A stretch of 64,000 nucleotides of DNA from Isoetes taiwanensis (GCA_021234155.1 JAJEKV010000079.1:186001-250000); one strand, 5' to 3'. Shown: positions 26,101 to 36,986, numbered from the stretch's first letter. The notes: generated from the letters alone by a model not told the origin. Program-made: numbers and translations.

Positions 26101-27386
26101 CCTCCTTGACGAGTTCTATAGATGGGGGTCATGCAAATGACATTTACATTCTTGCATCACAAATATTTTTGCCAAGTATATACACATTTTCTATACTGAG
26201 CAGAGAACCAACCTCACCTTTTCTGCTAGTTGCAGAAGGACAGGATATGGTTCTCCGTTTGAACGTATTATCTTGAGGATCAACCACCATCCGTTTTCTC
26301 ACAAAGCTCATATTACTTCTTAACGTAGCTTGTTCTTCAAATTCGACATTTTTGTCCCTGTCAAACTTCTCAGTTTGGTCCTTCCTGATGCCAAATGAAC
26401 TTATACTCACTTTCGAATTCCAAAGCATGCCTGCATGTTATAATATAAGCTTTACATACATATAACATTCTAATAGCTTCTCAAACGAATGCCTTCTATT
26501 TGTAGTTTACTAAAGACAGTATGATCATGCAAAAGAACATGGCAGACAATAAGAAAATATCAAAATCCTGATTTAAGCATCCCGACCATCGTGATATATT
26601 ATACGTAAGTGCATATTGCCGGTCCGTGATAAGTTTAATGATTGTCAATTACTCAGGAAGAAACGTCAATGACCAATTTAGAACTGCAATGCATTACGAT
26701 GTGATGTTTGAATGATGAACCACATACTGTAGCTGTTTGTAAAACAGGTTCAGCATAGAAGTACCTTTCTTCACTTGAGAAGGACGTTGTTCCAAACTTG
26801 ACGATGTCACTTTATAATTTGCTGAATCCTTGTTTCGCATTTCTGTCATTTGTGAAATGCTTCCAGATTGACCAATATGATCATTCCGGCTTTTGCCAAT
26901 GCCAAATGAACTAGCCTGTCTAAACTTCACAGCCACCTTTCCACATTTGGTCCCAGAACCTTGATTCTTATTAGTGGAAGACCATACTGCCTTAAGCAAC
27001 TGACTTTTCGACCTTGAGGTTGGTGATTTTGCTTTGGACTGTTTAGATTTGACAGCATCTTTCTTTTTTACTAGCCCAAACCTTCTGCCCACTTTCTCAA
27101 CTGAATCCACCGTCAATGAGTTGCTGCTATGTTTTAATGCCTTCAGCTTCTTCTCCTTATTGGGCTTAATGGCAGAAGCACTGCTACTGAATCCCTTGAT
27201 TCCCATAAAAGATTCGTGGCTCCAATTCTGTGTGAATGAGGCATGAAGCTGATTGAAATAATAGCAATATTGGCGTTTATGTTGTCCAAAGTGCAGAAAA
27301 GAATGTTGTGAGCCGTCGATGACGTGCTCAGCCAAGCAAGAGGTCAGATATCTACGTGCTGCAGCGGCGACTGCAGGCCTCAACAT
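23200..27386 (-). CDS. EngB/YihA-type GTPase with long N-terminal extension, complete, 12 exons
   Basis: Exons (minus): 27386-26765, 26430-26218, 25753-25532, 25372-25284, 25210-25094, 25017-24927, 24850-24759, 24319-24215, 24144-24035, 23965-23878, 23385-23350, 23280-23200; 1866 nt, 621 residues. All junctions are GT-AG and in phase. The GTPase part (about residues 440-621) has [15 protein letters not shown] (P-loop), [19 protein letters not shown] (G3), VLTKTDLV (G4) and VSAKTGAG (G5). These are EngB/YihA features, a GTPase needed for large-subunit ribosome assembly in bacteria and organelles. The start [19 protein letters not shown] resembles an organellar targeting peptide. About 430 residues of Lys/Ser-rich, low-complexity sequence precede the GTPase, as in the long plant form (Arabidopsis At5g58370 type, from memory). 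Localisation is inferred. Confidence 0.92.
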
Positions 27387-28236
27387 CTACACGGCTAGAC
27401 CAAAGAGGCTAAACCCCCTCGCTCTTAAACCCTGAGCCTCCCAGTACAATTTTCTCGTCAATGTCTATTGCATGATTTTGCATAGGTAGGTTGGAAAGAA
27501 GCATTTGAGTTTACTGTTACCAACAACCCTAAAGTTCCAACCTCTTATGAATCACCGTGCGTTAGGAACTATTGTTCACTCCTTAAATTGTTCACTCGTT
27601 ATTGTTTTTTTTGGATCATTGGATCCAAGCACAATTCTACGAATATGCTAAATAAAGGGCTATGGAATTTCCACATCAGACCCGTGTATAAGTTTGTGCT
27701 CCTCATACACGTATTCATACGCATATACATACGTCAGTTACATAAGTGCATACACATGATTAATAAATAGAATACCATTGCATTGACACAAGAAATAACG
27801 GTCAACCACAAAACTAGGCTGCTTGCAAGTGTTTTATATCTTGCAGACACAATCACAGCACTTCCCAGTACTTAAAATAATTTAAGCTATAGGTGTTCAT
27901 CTATAACACCGTTGAATGAGTCACACTATACAATAAACAATCTTTCGGGCGATGTTCCACTTGAAAGACATTGAGAGAAGTTTTATTATAATTCTGATCT
28001 TATTTCAATCATATTCTGTCTATTAGTATCATCTTTGTGTTATGATATCTAGGTATAAAATATGACTCGTAAATGTGTGCCCAGTGTTACTCCGCATAAG
28101 TAGGGGTGTGAGATTATATGCTATTTTGATATATGATTGATGCATATAAACCACCCGCGCAGGAGCAATTATTTGATTATGCTAGAAAGCATTACCACTT
28201 TTAGATATAAATTTTTGTTGTTACTTTTCATGAGAT
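27387..28236. other. Intergenic, no gene recognised
   Basis: AT-rich DNA upstream of the EngB-type gene; the first few hundred bases would hold its promoter. No repeat or coding motif recognised. Confidence 0.5.
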
Positions 28237-28440
28237 ATGGCACATGGTAAGCATATAGATGGTCATGTTGTCAATGCAAAACTTGTATCATGGAGTCTTG
28301 TTGTAAATACGCTTCTCAGCATGTGTATGTACTATTGTAGATATGCAAGATTTGAGGATGCAAACTGTGTATTTAACAGGATATTTAAACAAGTCATAAT
28401 TTCATGGAATGCAGTGATAGATATCAAAATGCAGGTACGT
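28237..28440 (+). pseudogene. PPR protein fragment
   Basis: Plus-strand reading gives GKHIDGHVVNA, VVNTLLSMCMYYCRYARFEDA and CVFNRIFKQVIISWNAVI, the P-L-S repeat pattern of plant pentatricopeptide-repeat proteins (usual text: GKxIHGHVVK, VVNTLVxMYxxCGxxEDAxxVFxxxxxxDVISWNAMI). Only about two repeats remain, and what follows is unrelated. PPR proteins bind organellar RNA; this is a relic. Confidence 0.8.
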
Positions 28441-28933
28441 CAAGTTGAACGAGGACAAAGACACAGAAGGATGGGCGTACGAACGACTTCTGCTACACGT
28501 CCACTTCAGGATGAAACACGATCTTCTCGACGGACAAGGCAGCCCAAATGACAGACCTCCAGTTCAAGTTGTAACACATTTTAAGCAGGCTTTGAAGTAT
28601 TTAGATGTCCTTCAATAGTCATATTGGTACTAGAATACTATCACTAGAGTTCAACAGAAAAAATAGCTTCTCAAAAGACAAAATAAAATAGCCAATTTCG
28701 AAAAATATGAATAGATGGTGGAACATACCTTTTTAATTCGCTATATTTGTGTGAGAAAAAATTTTCAAGTTCATGTAGTTGGCAAAGTGGATAAGAAGGC
28801 CTTCCCAAAAAAATGTCTAAATAATTTCATATTTTTATTGAAAATTCCAACCAAGCTATAATGATAAGATTTCCAGACATTCAACTATATAGCGACTTTG
28901 CAAAATATAGCCTGTAAAATCAACTCTAATTTG
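28441..28933. other. Spacer between PPR relic and copia fragment
   Basis: No gene recognised; AT-rich sequence with scattered A runs. The last part may be upstream copia sequence too decayed to read. Confidence 0.4.
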
Positions 28934-29315
28934 ATAGGTCTAGAAAATCCACTTCAGGGTATTTAACCTTCTTAGGAGGTGCTCCTATTTCTTGGAAATG
29001 TAAAAAGCAAAACTCAATAGCACTGTCTAGTGCTGAAGCAGAATATGCTTCTGCTGTGTTGGCAACCAAGGAACTGATATGGGAAAGAAGATTACTAATC
29101 GAGCTGGGGTACAGTCAAAATGAAGCCACAAGGCTATACTGTGACAGCACAAGCTGCATTGCCATGACTAAGGACCCAGTATTCCATGAAAGATCAAAGC
29201 ATATCGATTTAGAACTGCATTTCATCAGGGATGTTGTAGGGAAGAACTTGGTGAAGTTAATCTATGTTCACACTTCAAAACAGCTGGCAGACCTGTTAAC
29301 AAAAGCATTACCAGG
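28934..29315 (+). mobile_element. Ty1/copia RNase H fragment
   Basis: Plus-strand reading gives SRKSTSGYLTFLGGAPISWK, ALSSAEAEY, LYCDSTSCIAM, V-FHERSKHIDL, HFIRD and a QLADLLTKALPG end, the invariant order of the copia RNase H domain (Asp and Glu of SSAEAEY and CDS present). The fragment lacks the RT and integrase that precede it in an intact element, and it ends abruptly at the LINE junction near 29316. Confidence 0.9.
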
Positions 29316-29990
29316 TTCTCGATGGCACTCGGTTTGGACGTGGACATGGAGCTCACTTCCCCCACCGAAGGTTAAGGTGCTTCTGTGGCAGGTGGTGCAT
29401 CGTTGTATCAGGGTGAATGCCCTTGTGAGTCAGTTTAGGCCGGGTGTGAGCCCTCTGTGCCCTTGTTGTGGCCTTCATCGTGAGACTGTGGAGCATTGTC
29501 TGGTTTTATGCCCTCACTTGCAGCCTGCCTGGGATTGGGTCAGGGCTCTGTTTCAGGTGAGATTGACTAGCCAGCAGTTGCTGCTTCATGTGTATCCTGG
29601 TGCTTGGCCGCTCTTGCGGCAGCAAGCCTTGCATCTGTGCGTGGCTTGGTTGGTGTGGCTGATTTGGAAGCGGCGGCGGTTGTGGATCTTTCAGGGGATT
29701 CAGCATCCTGCAGCCTCTCTGATTCCTCGACTCAGGTACAAGATATTTCAAAGCTTTCTGGTGTTCCCGGGATTAGTAGAGCAGAAGTTTGCTATTTGGC
29801 GGGACTTCTTGGGTGTTGTAGATGGTGATGGTCGGTTTGTACAGCAGTAGAGTTGCAGTTTTTCTGTGAGTTTGTTGTGGAGTGTCGAGGTATCGCTGTC
29901 TCTTTGGGGCAGTTCTCCTTCCTCCTCACTTGCTTTGTAACATTACCATTCTTTTAATATATTGATGACACAGTTCTTCAAAAAAAAAAA
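29316..29990 (+). mobile_element. 5'-truncated LINE 3' end (zf-RVT domain) with A tail
   Basis: After the copia fragment the same frame continues with W-LPPPKVKVLLWQVVHRCIR, CPCCGLHRETVEHCL-LCPH and an LIWKRR motif: the zinc-binding domain found C-terminal to plant LINE reverse transcriptases (CPxC...EHCxxxC). It ends with a stop at about 29849, a 3' untranslated stretch and an A run at 29979-29988. This fits 5'-truncated target-primed insertion into the copia copy, although no clean target duplication was found. Confidence 0.8.
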
Positions 29991-30735
29991 TATTATCCTT
30001 TTATAGTCTTCTAGATGTACCTGCTATTGTCCTCCCATATTTATTAACGTAAAGATCTTTAAGTCCTTCTTTAATTTCTCAACCTCAAAACTCTTTTTCT
30101 TCTCACAATGACATCATCACAGTGCTCGCCTTCATTGTTGTTTGCACATCAACTTCACCATCATCATCCTTATTCACTAGTGTTTTAGATTTTGATAATT
30201 TAATAATACTCCCATATGTGACACCTTGCTATGTGCAAACAAATCCAACCTATTGCCAACCTCTTTTCTATCTTTGTAGAGTATAAGTTCATTGAACCTA
30301 ACATCTCTATTAGCAATAACTTTTCTCTCCTGTGGATTAAATATGTTATATCCCTTTGACTTTTTGTCATAACCAAACATGAAGCCGTTTATGGCTCTCT
30401 TATTTAGTTTCTTTCTAATCTCTTTAGTGCTTTCAGGTTTTAATGTATAATACCTTGTGTGTGTTTTGCTCCAAACCTTTTCAGCTATTTGCCCATTTAA
30501 TCTTGAAAAAGTAATCTATATTCAATGAATGTTGCAGTGCTTACTACCTCCTCTCGCAGAAACTTAGGTAACCCAGATTGTTTTAGCATAGATCGCACTG
30601 CATCTAGAATGTACCCGTTCTTTCTCTCTGCAACTCCATTCTGTTGTAGACTATGGCTACACGTCACCTATCTTTTTATTTCCTTTTATTTACAATATGT
30701 TTTCAAGATGTCATTGATATTTCTCACTACATCTA
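29991..30735 (-). mobile_element. Ty1/copia integrase fragment
   Basis: On the minus strand: QQNGVAERKNGYILDAVRSML (about 30650-30580), GLPKF, then FGYDKKSKGYNIFNPQERKV (30380-30310) followed by a DVRFNE motif. This is the C-terminal half of a copia integrase and its chromodomain-proximal region. It has several stops. Its orientation is opposite to the copia RNase H fragment at 28934-29315, so the two belong to different insertions or to one inverted copy. Confidence 0.8.
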
Positions 30736-31511
30736 GAATGTTTTTCTTTTTTTTCTTTTTTTTATGAACGTGGACCTTTATTACTCAAAAGAATACAAAG
30801 AGTACATGGGAGACTCAAAACCCAGTGGAGAAGATGTCCACTAGAGCACACACTACCCACCACATACATAACACAGAAAAACAGAGAATACATATCATCA
30901 CGAGCACAACTGTTTGCTATGAGTAAGTCTGAATCTAAAGATATCGTTCCCAAATGACCCTCTTTGGCGTCATCCTTTAAGGAAGAACACTTGTACGCCT
31001 TTACAATGCGACTACGAGCATCACTAAGCACTTGCATATCTGAAAAGACATGTCCCTTGAAGATGAGGAGATTTCGTCTCTTCCAGATTGACCAGATGAT
31101 CCAAGCAGATACCAAGTGGAAAGCCCTCTTTGCGAACTTGTCCCAAGAACTAGGATAGACTGACAATAGGACCTGCTGACTATTCAAGTCACAATGGAAA
31201 AGGCTCAAAAGCCATTGCCAAACAAGTCGAACATGGTGACACAAGAAAAAGCAGTGCTCAATTGTCTCATTCCTCTGCATGCAAAGAGGGCAGATCACAG
31301 AGAATTCTGGACAAAATCTATGAACAACAGTGTTTACCCACACGCATCTATAAATGATCTGCCACCATAAGATAGATAGCTTAGGATGGAGCAATTTATC
31401 CCATATCCATCGCCAGACTGCTTTCCGATGAGGCTCAGGGATAACTAAAGGCCATTTTGGCGATGGAGGCAATACTTCAGGATGAAGCAGGATCACATAC
31501 ATCGAGTGCAC
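30736..31511 (-). mobile_element. 5'-truncated LINE 3' end (zf-RVT domain), minus copy
   Basis: A 249-codon minus frame with LLHPKLSILWWQIIYRCV, CPLCMQRNETIEHCFFLCHH and IIWSIWKRR, the same zf-RVT domain as at 29316-29990. An A-rich tail (T-rich on plus, 30738-30763) marks its 3' end. CATCTAGAATGT occurs at 30599 and at 30728, but this likely reflects the copia host sequence. No RT remains upstream. Confidence 0.8.
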
Positions 31512-32221
31512 CAGGTGTTCCTACTTAACATTGTCATGAACCACCCAGAGCTGGGGAGCCACGTCTTGTGGATGTGGAGGAAAAGTAGCAGCTATTTTTT
31601 TTTCCCAAATGCCACGGTCCCAATGAAGCACAGTTTCATTAAAGTTGGAAATTTCGTGATTCCATTTTCGCTCGAAATGAAATTGTTCGTTGTTTTTTCA
31701 CACAGTCAGCAATCAAATCTGCGCTATTTACTTAAAAATGCACAAGGATTAACATGAAAACCGCTCTATTTGACACGAAATGGGGCGGAAATCGACGGGC
31801 GCAACAACCTGGTTGCGCCATTTGAATAAAAATTGTGGAAAAAAAGCAATAAAATCGCTGCATTTGAAATGAATCATGAGGACAATACACGTTAAAAAGC
31901 AAACAAATAGCGCGGCCGCGCAGTCTGTTGCAATATATTCATATTGCAAATGGTGCTGATGCGCTATTTGCTTTACTAAAATCGTTATTCTTACAGAGTA
32001 GACAACACATCGTCATAGAATACAGCATCATTTTTCACATAAAGCTAAGGCATAAGGACAAGCATCGTATTATTATATAACAAGTAAGATATACAAAAGG
32101 GGCAAAATAAAAGATAAGATCATTATGTCCCATCCCTAGTATTCAAAAGATTAATCGATCTGATAATCATTAATACCAAATAGGTAAATCTTATATACAA
32201 GTATGATATGCAAATCAGTTT
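31512..32221. repeat. Decayed palindrome arms, 3' side of copy B
   Basis: Weak versions of the AAATGGCGC / GCGCCATTT arms occur near 31815, 31900 and 31945-31970 (GCAAATGGTGCTGATGCGC). No open gene. Otherwise AT-rich. Confidence 0.5.
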
Positions 32222-34023
32222 TCAATATTCCTCACCAAAAATAGTATCATCTGCTTTATCAATATCATTCCGGTTAATCTTACTTCGGTCAATCTGCGTT
32301 TCTGTGTCTTGTACCACTTGTTCCCCGGATCCTGTGGCCTCTCCTTCACCAGCCTGTGACGTCTCGCCTCCACCACCATGTGATGTCTCTCCTCCACCAC
32401 CATGTGATGTCTCTCCTGGAGTAAGCCCAGGCAGTGTCAAAAGTCGACGAGTGTCTATGGCGGATGGATCAAGCAAGGGATTAATGACGTTGTCAATTCT
32501 TCCAAGAATCCCTAGCATACATTGGATCTTTTTTGCATCATGCTCATAGGCCACACGATTCCTTTTTAACTGCAATGATGCCCTAGTAAAAGCCCGGCCA
32601 GAAAAAAAAAGTCGAACAAAGTTACGGAGGGCGAGCTTATCGACAAGGTATCTTTGTTGTAGCGGACCAACTTTGCTTGTGAACCAAGTATTCCCCTTCC
32701 ATACCTTGCCACCCGTATTTGAACACGTCCCTCGGGGAGCTTGTTAGCCAGATTCTCTAGTTCGACACCAACCGCATCTTTAGGGGTCTTAGGAACATCG
32801 TGCTTTCCCGGGGATGTTCACCATAAAACACGAGATCGGTGTTTTCATCGGTGAGCTTGGGCTGAGATCACGGTGGCTAGAACCACAATTTGTTGGCTCC
32901 TTTATGCCACCACCGGTGACCACCCACTTTCCTCTTCATACATGCCTAAGTAAACTCTAGATCTGGATTCTAGGCTCTCAAGGGCAGTACCGAAGAGACT
33001 CGTATGTTCTGGCCTAGCAAAACATACTATCCAGTATGTCTCTACATCTGTCATCCTAGAAGTAGCATCTAAGAATTTGGCCAGAGTGGCGGGATCCCAA
33101 ATCGAGATGGTTTGCCTCGCGCATCCAAACGGATCATCTTTGGCGAGGCAACACTTTGTCGGATCTGGACAATCCCACCACTAGAAACGCACTCCACATA
33201 AAATCTTTTCAACTCGTTCTCGGCCTCGGGCTTAATAATCTTACAAATGGATCTGCCTAATGAAAAGGGCACATGACCATGGACGCCCTCTTTCAGTATT
33301 CCGTCTGAGACCCAAGTATGATGTACCACACCCCAAGATAGGAGGGTTGAATCTGAGAATCCGTCGGACACCTTTCTCAAGTCCTCGAACTTTCTGTACT
33401 TGATTCCAAGTTCATCATGGATGTAGTTGAGAATCTCCTTCTTCATGTAGGCAATAATCCTCAAGTTCTGTGCTCTTGTCTTAAAAAAATTTTCACCCTT
33501 ATAATCGGATGTGACCTTTACATAGATGTCCCCCCCGATGGCTTCACGGAGAACGGTTACGCAATCTTCATAATCCAGGGCCTCTCATGCATCTGAGGTA
33601 GTTTTCGCTGAAATAGTCACTATCCTTTGCCCAATTGACTGCTATAGGTTGGCCCCTGTTATCTTTCAGCTCTCCCTTTTTCCATTTATTCCACATTTGG
33701 CGAAAGAGAGCGTAGATATCGTCTGGCATAAAAACAAACCTGTTGACATCTTTGGTATGCTTTCCCCTGAGAATCTTGTCAACCATTTCCGTGTAATCTT
33801 TGAAAGGCAAAACGAAATATGTTAGAGGTTGAATGCGACAAAGCGAGGGTCAAATGGCGGCGGGGGCCCATTTGGGCGAAATATAAGCCCATTTGTCCAT
33901 TTAGGGTCAAATGGCACAGCGGCCCAAATGGCGCAGCGGCGCCATTTCACCCCAAATGGCGCAGCGGCGCCATTTCATCCCAAATGGCGCAGCGGCGCCA
34001 TTTAATTCATACAATGGTACATA
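32222..34023 (-). pseudogene. Copy B: C-terminal part of the ParB-like protein, frame-broken
   Basis: Continues the gene at 34024-35574. Minus-strand blocks that stay open: 33810-33568 (MVDKILRGKHTKDVNRFVF, ALFRQMWNKWKKGEL); then, after a one-base shift near 33578, EALDYEDCVTVLREAIGGD running to 33069 (IIAYMKKEILNYIHDELGI, a GHVPFSLGRSICKI motif); then, after another shift near 33100, DPATLAKFLDATSRM and ETYWIVCFARPEHTS to about 32905. A terminal block at 32575-32222 contains three repeats of ETSHGGGG and an acidic end. Shifts and stops between blocks could partly be unrecognised introns. No known domain recognised in this part. Confidence 0.55.
33926..34003. repeat. Three identical 9-4-9 palindromes in an intron, 28-bp period
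   Basis: AAATGGCGC-AGCG-GCGCCATTT at 33926-33947, 33954-33975 and 33982-34003: identical sites exactly 28 bp apart. They lie in the intron that follows the ParB-like exon (donor near 34023). A degenerate fourth site precedes them at about 33852-33876. Confidence 0.92.
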
Positions 34024-35095
34024 CCTTGTATTCGTCGCTTCTCGATTGCCCTTTTCCTGCTGGCGCTGGTTTGCCGCACTCCTGGTATTGCCTACGCAGG
34101 TGGTGTATTTGATCTGCGTAGGGTTCCTTAAACACCGTCCTGGCTACGATGTCATTGACATCCACACTAAGCTGAAGAAGGTCCAAGTCACTCAGTTCTC
34201 CAGAAAGAACTCTGCAGAACCTATAAGTGTAAATCTTTCTGAGTTCTACTCTGGCATCTTCTGTCCCCAACTTCTGACACACGAGCTGAGCGGCTGAGAC
34301 AGAATGGTTGCCATTGATGATGTAGAACCTCCTACCCGCCAGGTCAAATTCTTGTGACCATGGTACGAGCTGCTTTGTATCTGGATCAAATGGCACGACA
34401 TCTGCCGGCGTGAAGACTGGATGGGGATCTTCGGCAAATGACTTGCACAGTTTTCTAACATGTTCAGGATTTACAACTTGTGCAGTCATGTTAGGAGGGG
34501 CCTCTTCCATATCCCAGATAGATATTTTTCTTATATATGTCACACCTAGAGGAAACATGTGACCGTGCTGCTGTATTTTTTTTAGAGTTTCCTCTGCCAA
34601 CTCCTCCTCGGCATCACGGTCCATCTTCAGCTCCGAAGGCACCTCCAGACTTTCCATTTTCTTTTGCTTTCTGACCCTCATCTCCTTCTTTGTTTCCCTC
34701 TTCCTTTTAGGCGGAATGCTCTCAGCCGTCGATGCACCGCCTTTACCTCTCCGATGTGGGGAGGATTTAGTGTCACTAATGGTTCTCTCTGAATCCTGCT
34801 TGGCCGGGGACCTGACAGGAGAACCGATAGGTGTCCTCATACGAGGAGACTTGGGAGGTGACTTGGGAGGAGACTTGGGAGTTTCCTCGTCTTTCTTTTG
34901 ATTCTCTTCCTCATGCTCTGTCCCTTCTATATTGAGTGTTCCTTTCTTTGGTTTGGCTTGCCTAACGTTTGGCCTTCTCTTCCCATCCTTCTTTGTAATC
35001 TCCGCTAGAAGCCAGGTGCTGTCCATTACAGCAGGCATATTACCAGAGGTCTTGGCTCTAACAATATGTGACACTGAGTTCTTTGATGCGTCCAT
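34024..35095 (-). CDS. Copy B core: ParB/sulfiredoxin-like domain protein
   Basis: Long open exon (about 357 codons) starting MDASKNSV and ending at a GTATGT donor near 34023 (read-through would add five residues). Residues 60-160 are Lys/Ser/Pro-rich with repeats of PKSPPKSP; 190-300 look like a ParB/Srx fold: a helix-turn region NPEHVRKLCKSFAEDP, a strand, then RRFYIINGNHSVSAAQ, where G-N-H-S-V-S-A-A fits the G-x-H/R-x-x-x-A signature of ParB and sulfiredoxin (strand, G-x-R, helix). ParB proteins bind palindromic DNA and CTP, while sulfiredoxins use the same fold on peroxiredoxin. Which activity applies here is unknown, and no HTH was recognised. The gene is flanked and invaded by palindromes. 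Upstream exon pieces lie at 35096-35574. A weaker donor two codons further on (T-GTACCA) would fit the phase of the next block better. Confidence 0.55.
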
Positions 35096-35574
35096 GGCTG
35101 AACGGAGTATGCCAAATCCTCTAAGGAGCTTCGACCAGTGCCATTAATAGCAGTTTGCCTCTACGCTTTCATATGAAGGCAGCGGCCACCTTTTCTTTTG
35201 GCGGTATGCGGTCCTTAATCTTTGGATTCCATCATCACGTGGATCATAGAACTGCCGAGTCCATGCGATGCAGAAAAATGGTGCAATTCACGGATCCTCC
35301 TCCACGTGCAACCAAGGAAGTCTATTCTTCCACCTTTTCACCTCCCGCATGTTGACAATGATGCCAAGGCGCATCACAGCGTCTGCTTTCGGCACTTCTT
35401 GACTTTGTGAGGAGGCAAAGTTCTCTCCTCTTGTCCCCTTTGTTGGGTGGACCCCCTTCCTCCAAAGGGAATGCATGCGACAATTTCCATGCACCATGGC
35501 CTTCCAGCCATGACCACGGTCTTCTCCGTCACAACGTTTTGGGGCTTGGACAACGAAGCTTCACAAAAAAACAA
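35096..35574 (-). pseudogene. Copy B: N-terminal part, two frames
   Basis: Minus-strand pieces: MAGRPWCMEIVACIPFGGRG (from about 35511), a frame change near 35380, then LGIIVNMREVKRWKNR, an in-frame TGA near 35290, FFCIAWTRQFYDP, a W-x-LPSY motif and LLRGFGILRSAM that leads into the core exon. The same motifs occur in copy A (WCMEV, ILVNM, FYDP, LPSY, LRG..IL). One stop and one shift suggest decay, or short introns I could not place. Confidence 0.5.
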
Positions 35575-35618
35575 CTAATCAACATTCAAATCATGAAACC
35601 CCAACCCAACCCACTGCG

Positions 35619-35966
35619 CCATTTGCATGTAAATGGCGCCACTGCGCCATTTGCATGTAAATGGCGCAGTGGCGCCATTTAAGGAGTTGGGTAACTGTGT
35701 GCATTCTCGACTGGCGAATCGGGAATCCCTCAACCAGCTAACAATCCAGAGTGTACACTCCCTGTTCTCGCCTCGCGAGTCGAGACATTCTCGACGCGCG
35801 AGTCGAGAATAAGGCCTGTACTTTCTAGATTGTTGGCAAGCTGATGGATTCCCGACTCGCCAGTCGAGAAATGGCGCAGTGGCGCCATTTGCATTATACT
35901 ACATCTGCTCTAAACAAACTACAAAACTAACACATCCCAAAGAAATGGCGCGGACGCGCCATTTCT
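35619..35966. repeat. Palindrome cluster in the divergent promoter region: two 9-4-9 families
   Basis: Family 1 (AAATGGCGC-N4-GCGCCATTT): 35631-35652 (core CACT), 35659-35680 (AGTG), 35869-35890 (AGTG), 35943-35964 (GGAC). Family 2 (TTCTCGACT-N4-AGTCGAGAA, arms with 0-3 changes): 35704-35725 (GGCG), 35765-35786 (CGCG), 35788-35809 (CGCG), 35849-35870 (CGCC). The last family 2 site and a family 1 site share two bases. Both families have 9-bp arms and a 4-bp centre. Confidence 0.9.
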
Positions 35967-36359
35967 TTCAGACGGGACCACAGAAACTCACTATCCTAGA
36001 CACCTGGATACATGAAACAGCGCGGTCGCGCTATTTATATAACCATGACCCGGAAAAAAGCAAAAAAACAGTACGAACTAACCTGAACCCGAGGCCATCA
36101 TATTTGCGACCGTACAGGGATCGTACACGGACCGTAGAAATTCTACTCCACCTTTTTTCCTGGAGCTCCCGGATCAACAGGCGCTACTCGAAGGCACTAG
36201 AGAGAGAAACACAAAGGCGCTAGAGAGAGAAAGCTAAGGCGCTAGAGAGAGAAGGCGAAGGCCAAGTGAGGAGAAGGCGCTGGCGGAAGAGAAGGCGGAT
36301 GAAATGAAATGAGAGAAATGAAATGAAGAGAGAAAATAAACCCGTCGAAATTAATGGCG

Positions 36360-36986
36360 CGAAAGGATTTGGCCCGCCAGCCCGTCCGCCCGCCACTTGA
36401 ATTTCTTTGCATCTGTCAGCGTCCGTCCGTCACTTGAATTTTAAAATTTGAATTTGAATTTCCCGCCCGTCCGCCACTTGAATTCTAAAATTTGAATTCC
36501 CCGCCCGTCCGCCACTTGAATTTTAAAATTTGAATTCCCCGCCACTTTTCGCATATATTGTGCGGTCCACTGTCTCAAAGCCGTTTATAAAATCTGCGAA
36601 TACGGATATGGTAAAATGAAGGCTTTTTAGTCCCTCGTATTCGCGGGTTCGCGATTTTACGCTCCCCGTCCTCGCTTCAACATTCGCAGGTACTTGCGCC
36701 TGAGAGGACTTGGCCGCCAAAGCAGGGCGCTCGTCAGACGTCTATTCCGCCTTAGGCATTGGTTCCTCAGGAGATTTATTTGAGCTGTGTTTCTTTGTCC
36801 AGCATGCGCTTCTTTGGGCTACCTTCCGGTTAGGCGCTTTAGTTGGTTCTTGCAGCTTCACTTGGTTAGCGGCTTCTTCATTTCATAGCGGGCACTTCTT
36901 CATTTGATAGCGGTAGCTTCTTCATTTGATAGCGGTTCCTCTATTTTGAAGGCGCTTACTTGATTCAAGGCTCTTCCCTTCTTTCA
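36360..36986. promoter_or_regulatory. GC/AT alternating control region between divergent genes
   Basis: CCCGCCCGTCCGCCACTTG and AATTTTAAAATTTGAATT alternate three times (36440-36545), with TTTCCCGCC at 36459-36467 and TTCCCCGCC nearby (E2F-type). Then ATTTGATAGCGG repeats (36870-36935) and GGCGC motifs run up to the ATG at 36987. It resembles 2480-3060 next to copy A. Control function is inferred from position and shared composition. Confidence 0.4.

Noticed and set aside
29056-29850. A real fused RNase H and zinc-finger host gene
   Set aside because: Better explained as a truncated LINE next to a copia fragment; there is no promoter or upstream coding part. The junction is kept as a finding only.
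34024-35095. Bacterial contamination, suggested by the ParB-like domain
   Set aside because: The gene has GT-AG intron signals, a plant-like low-complexity tail and is flanked by plant transposons and palindromes shared with copy A.
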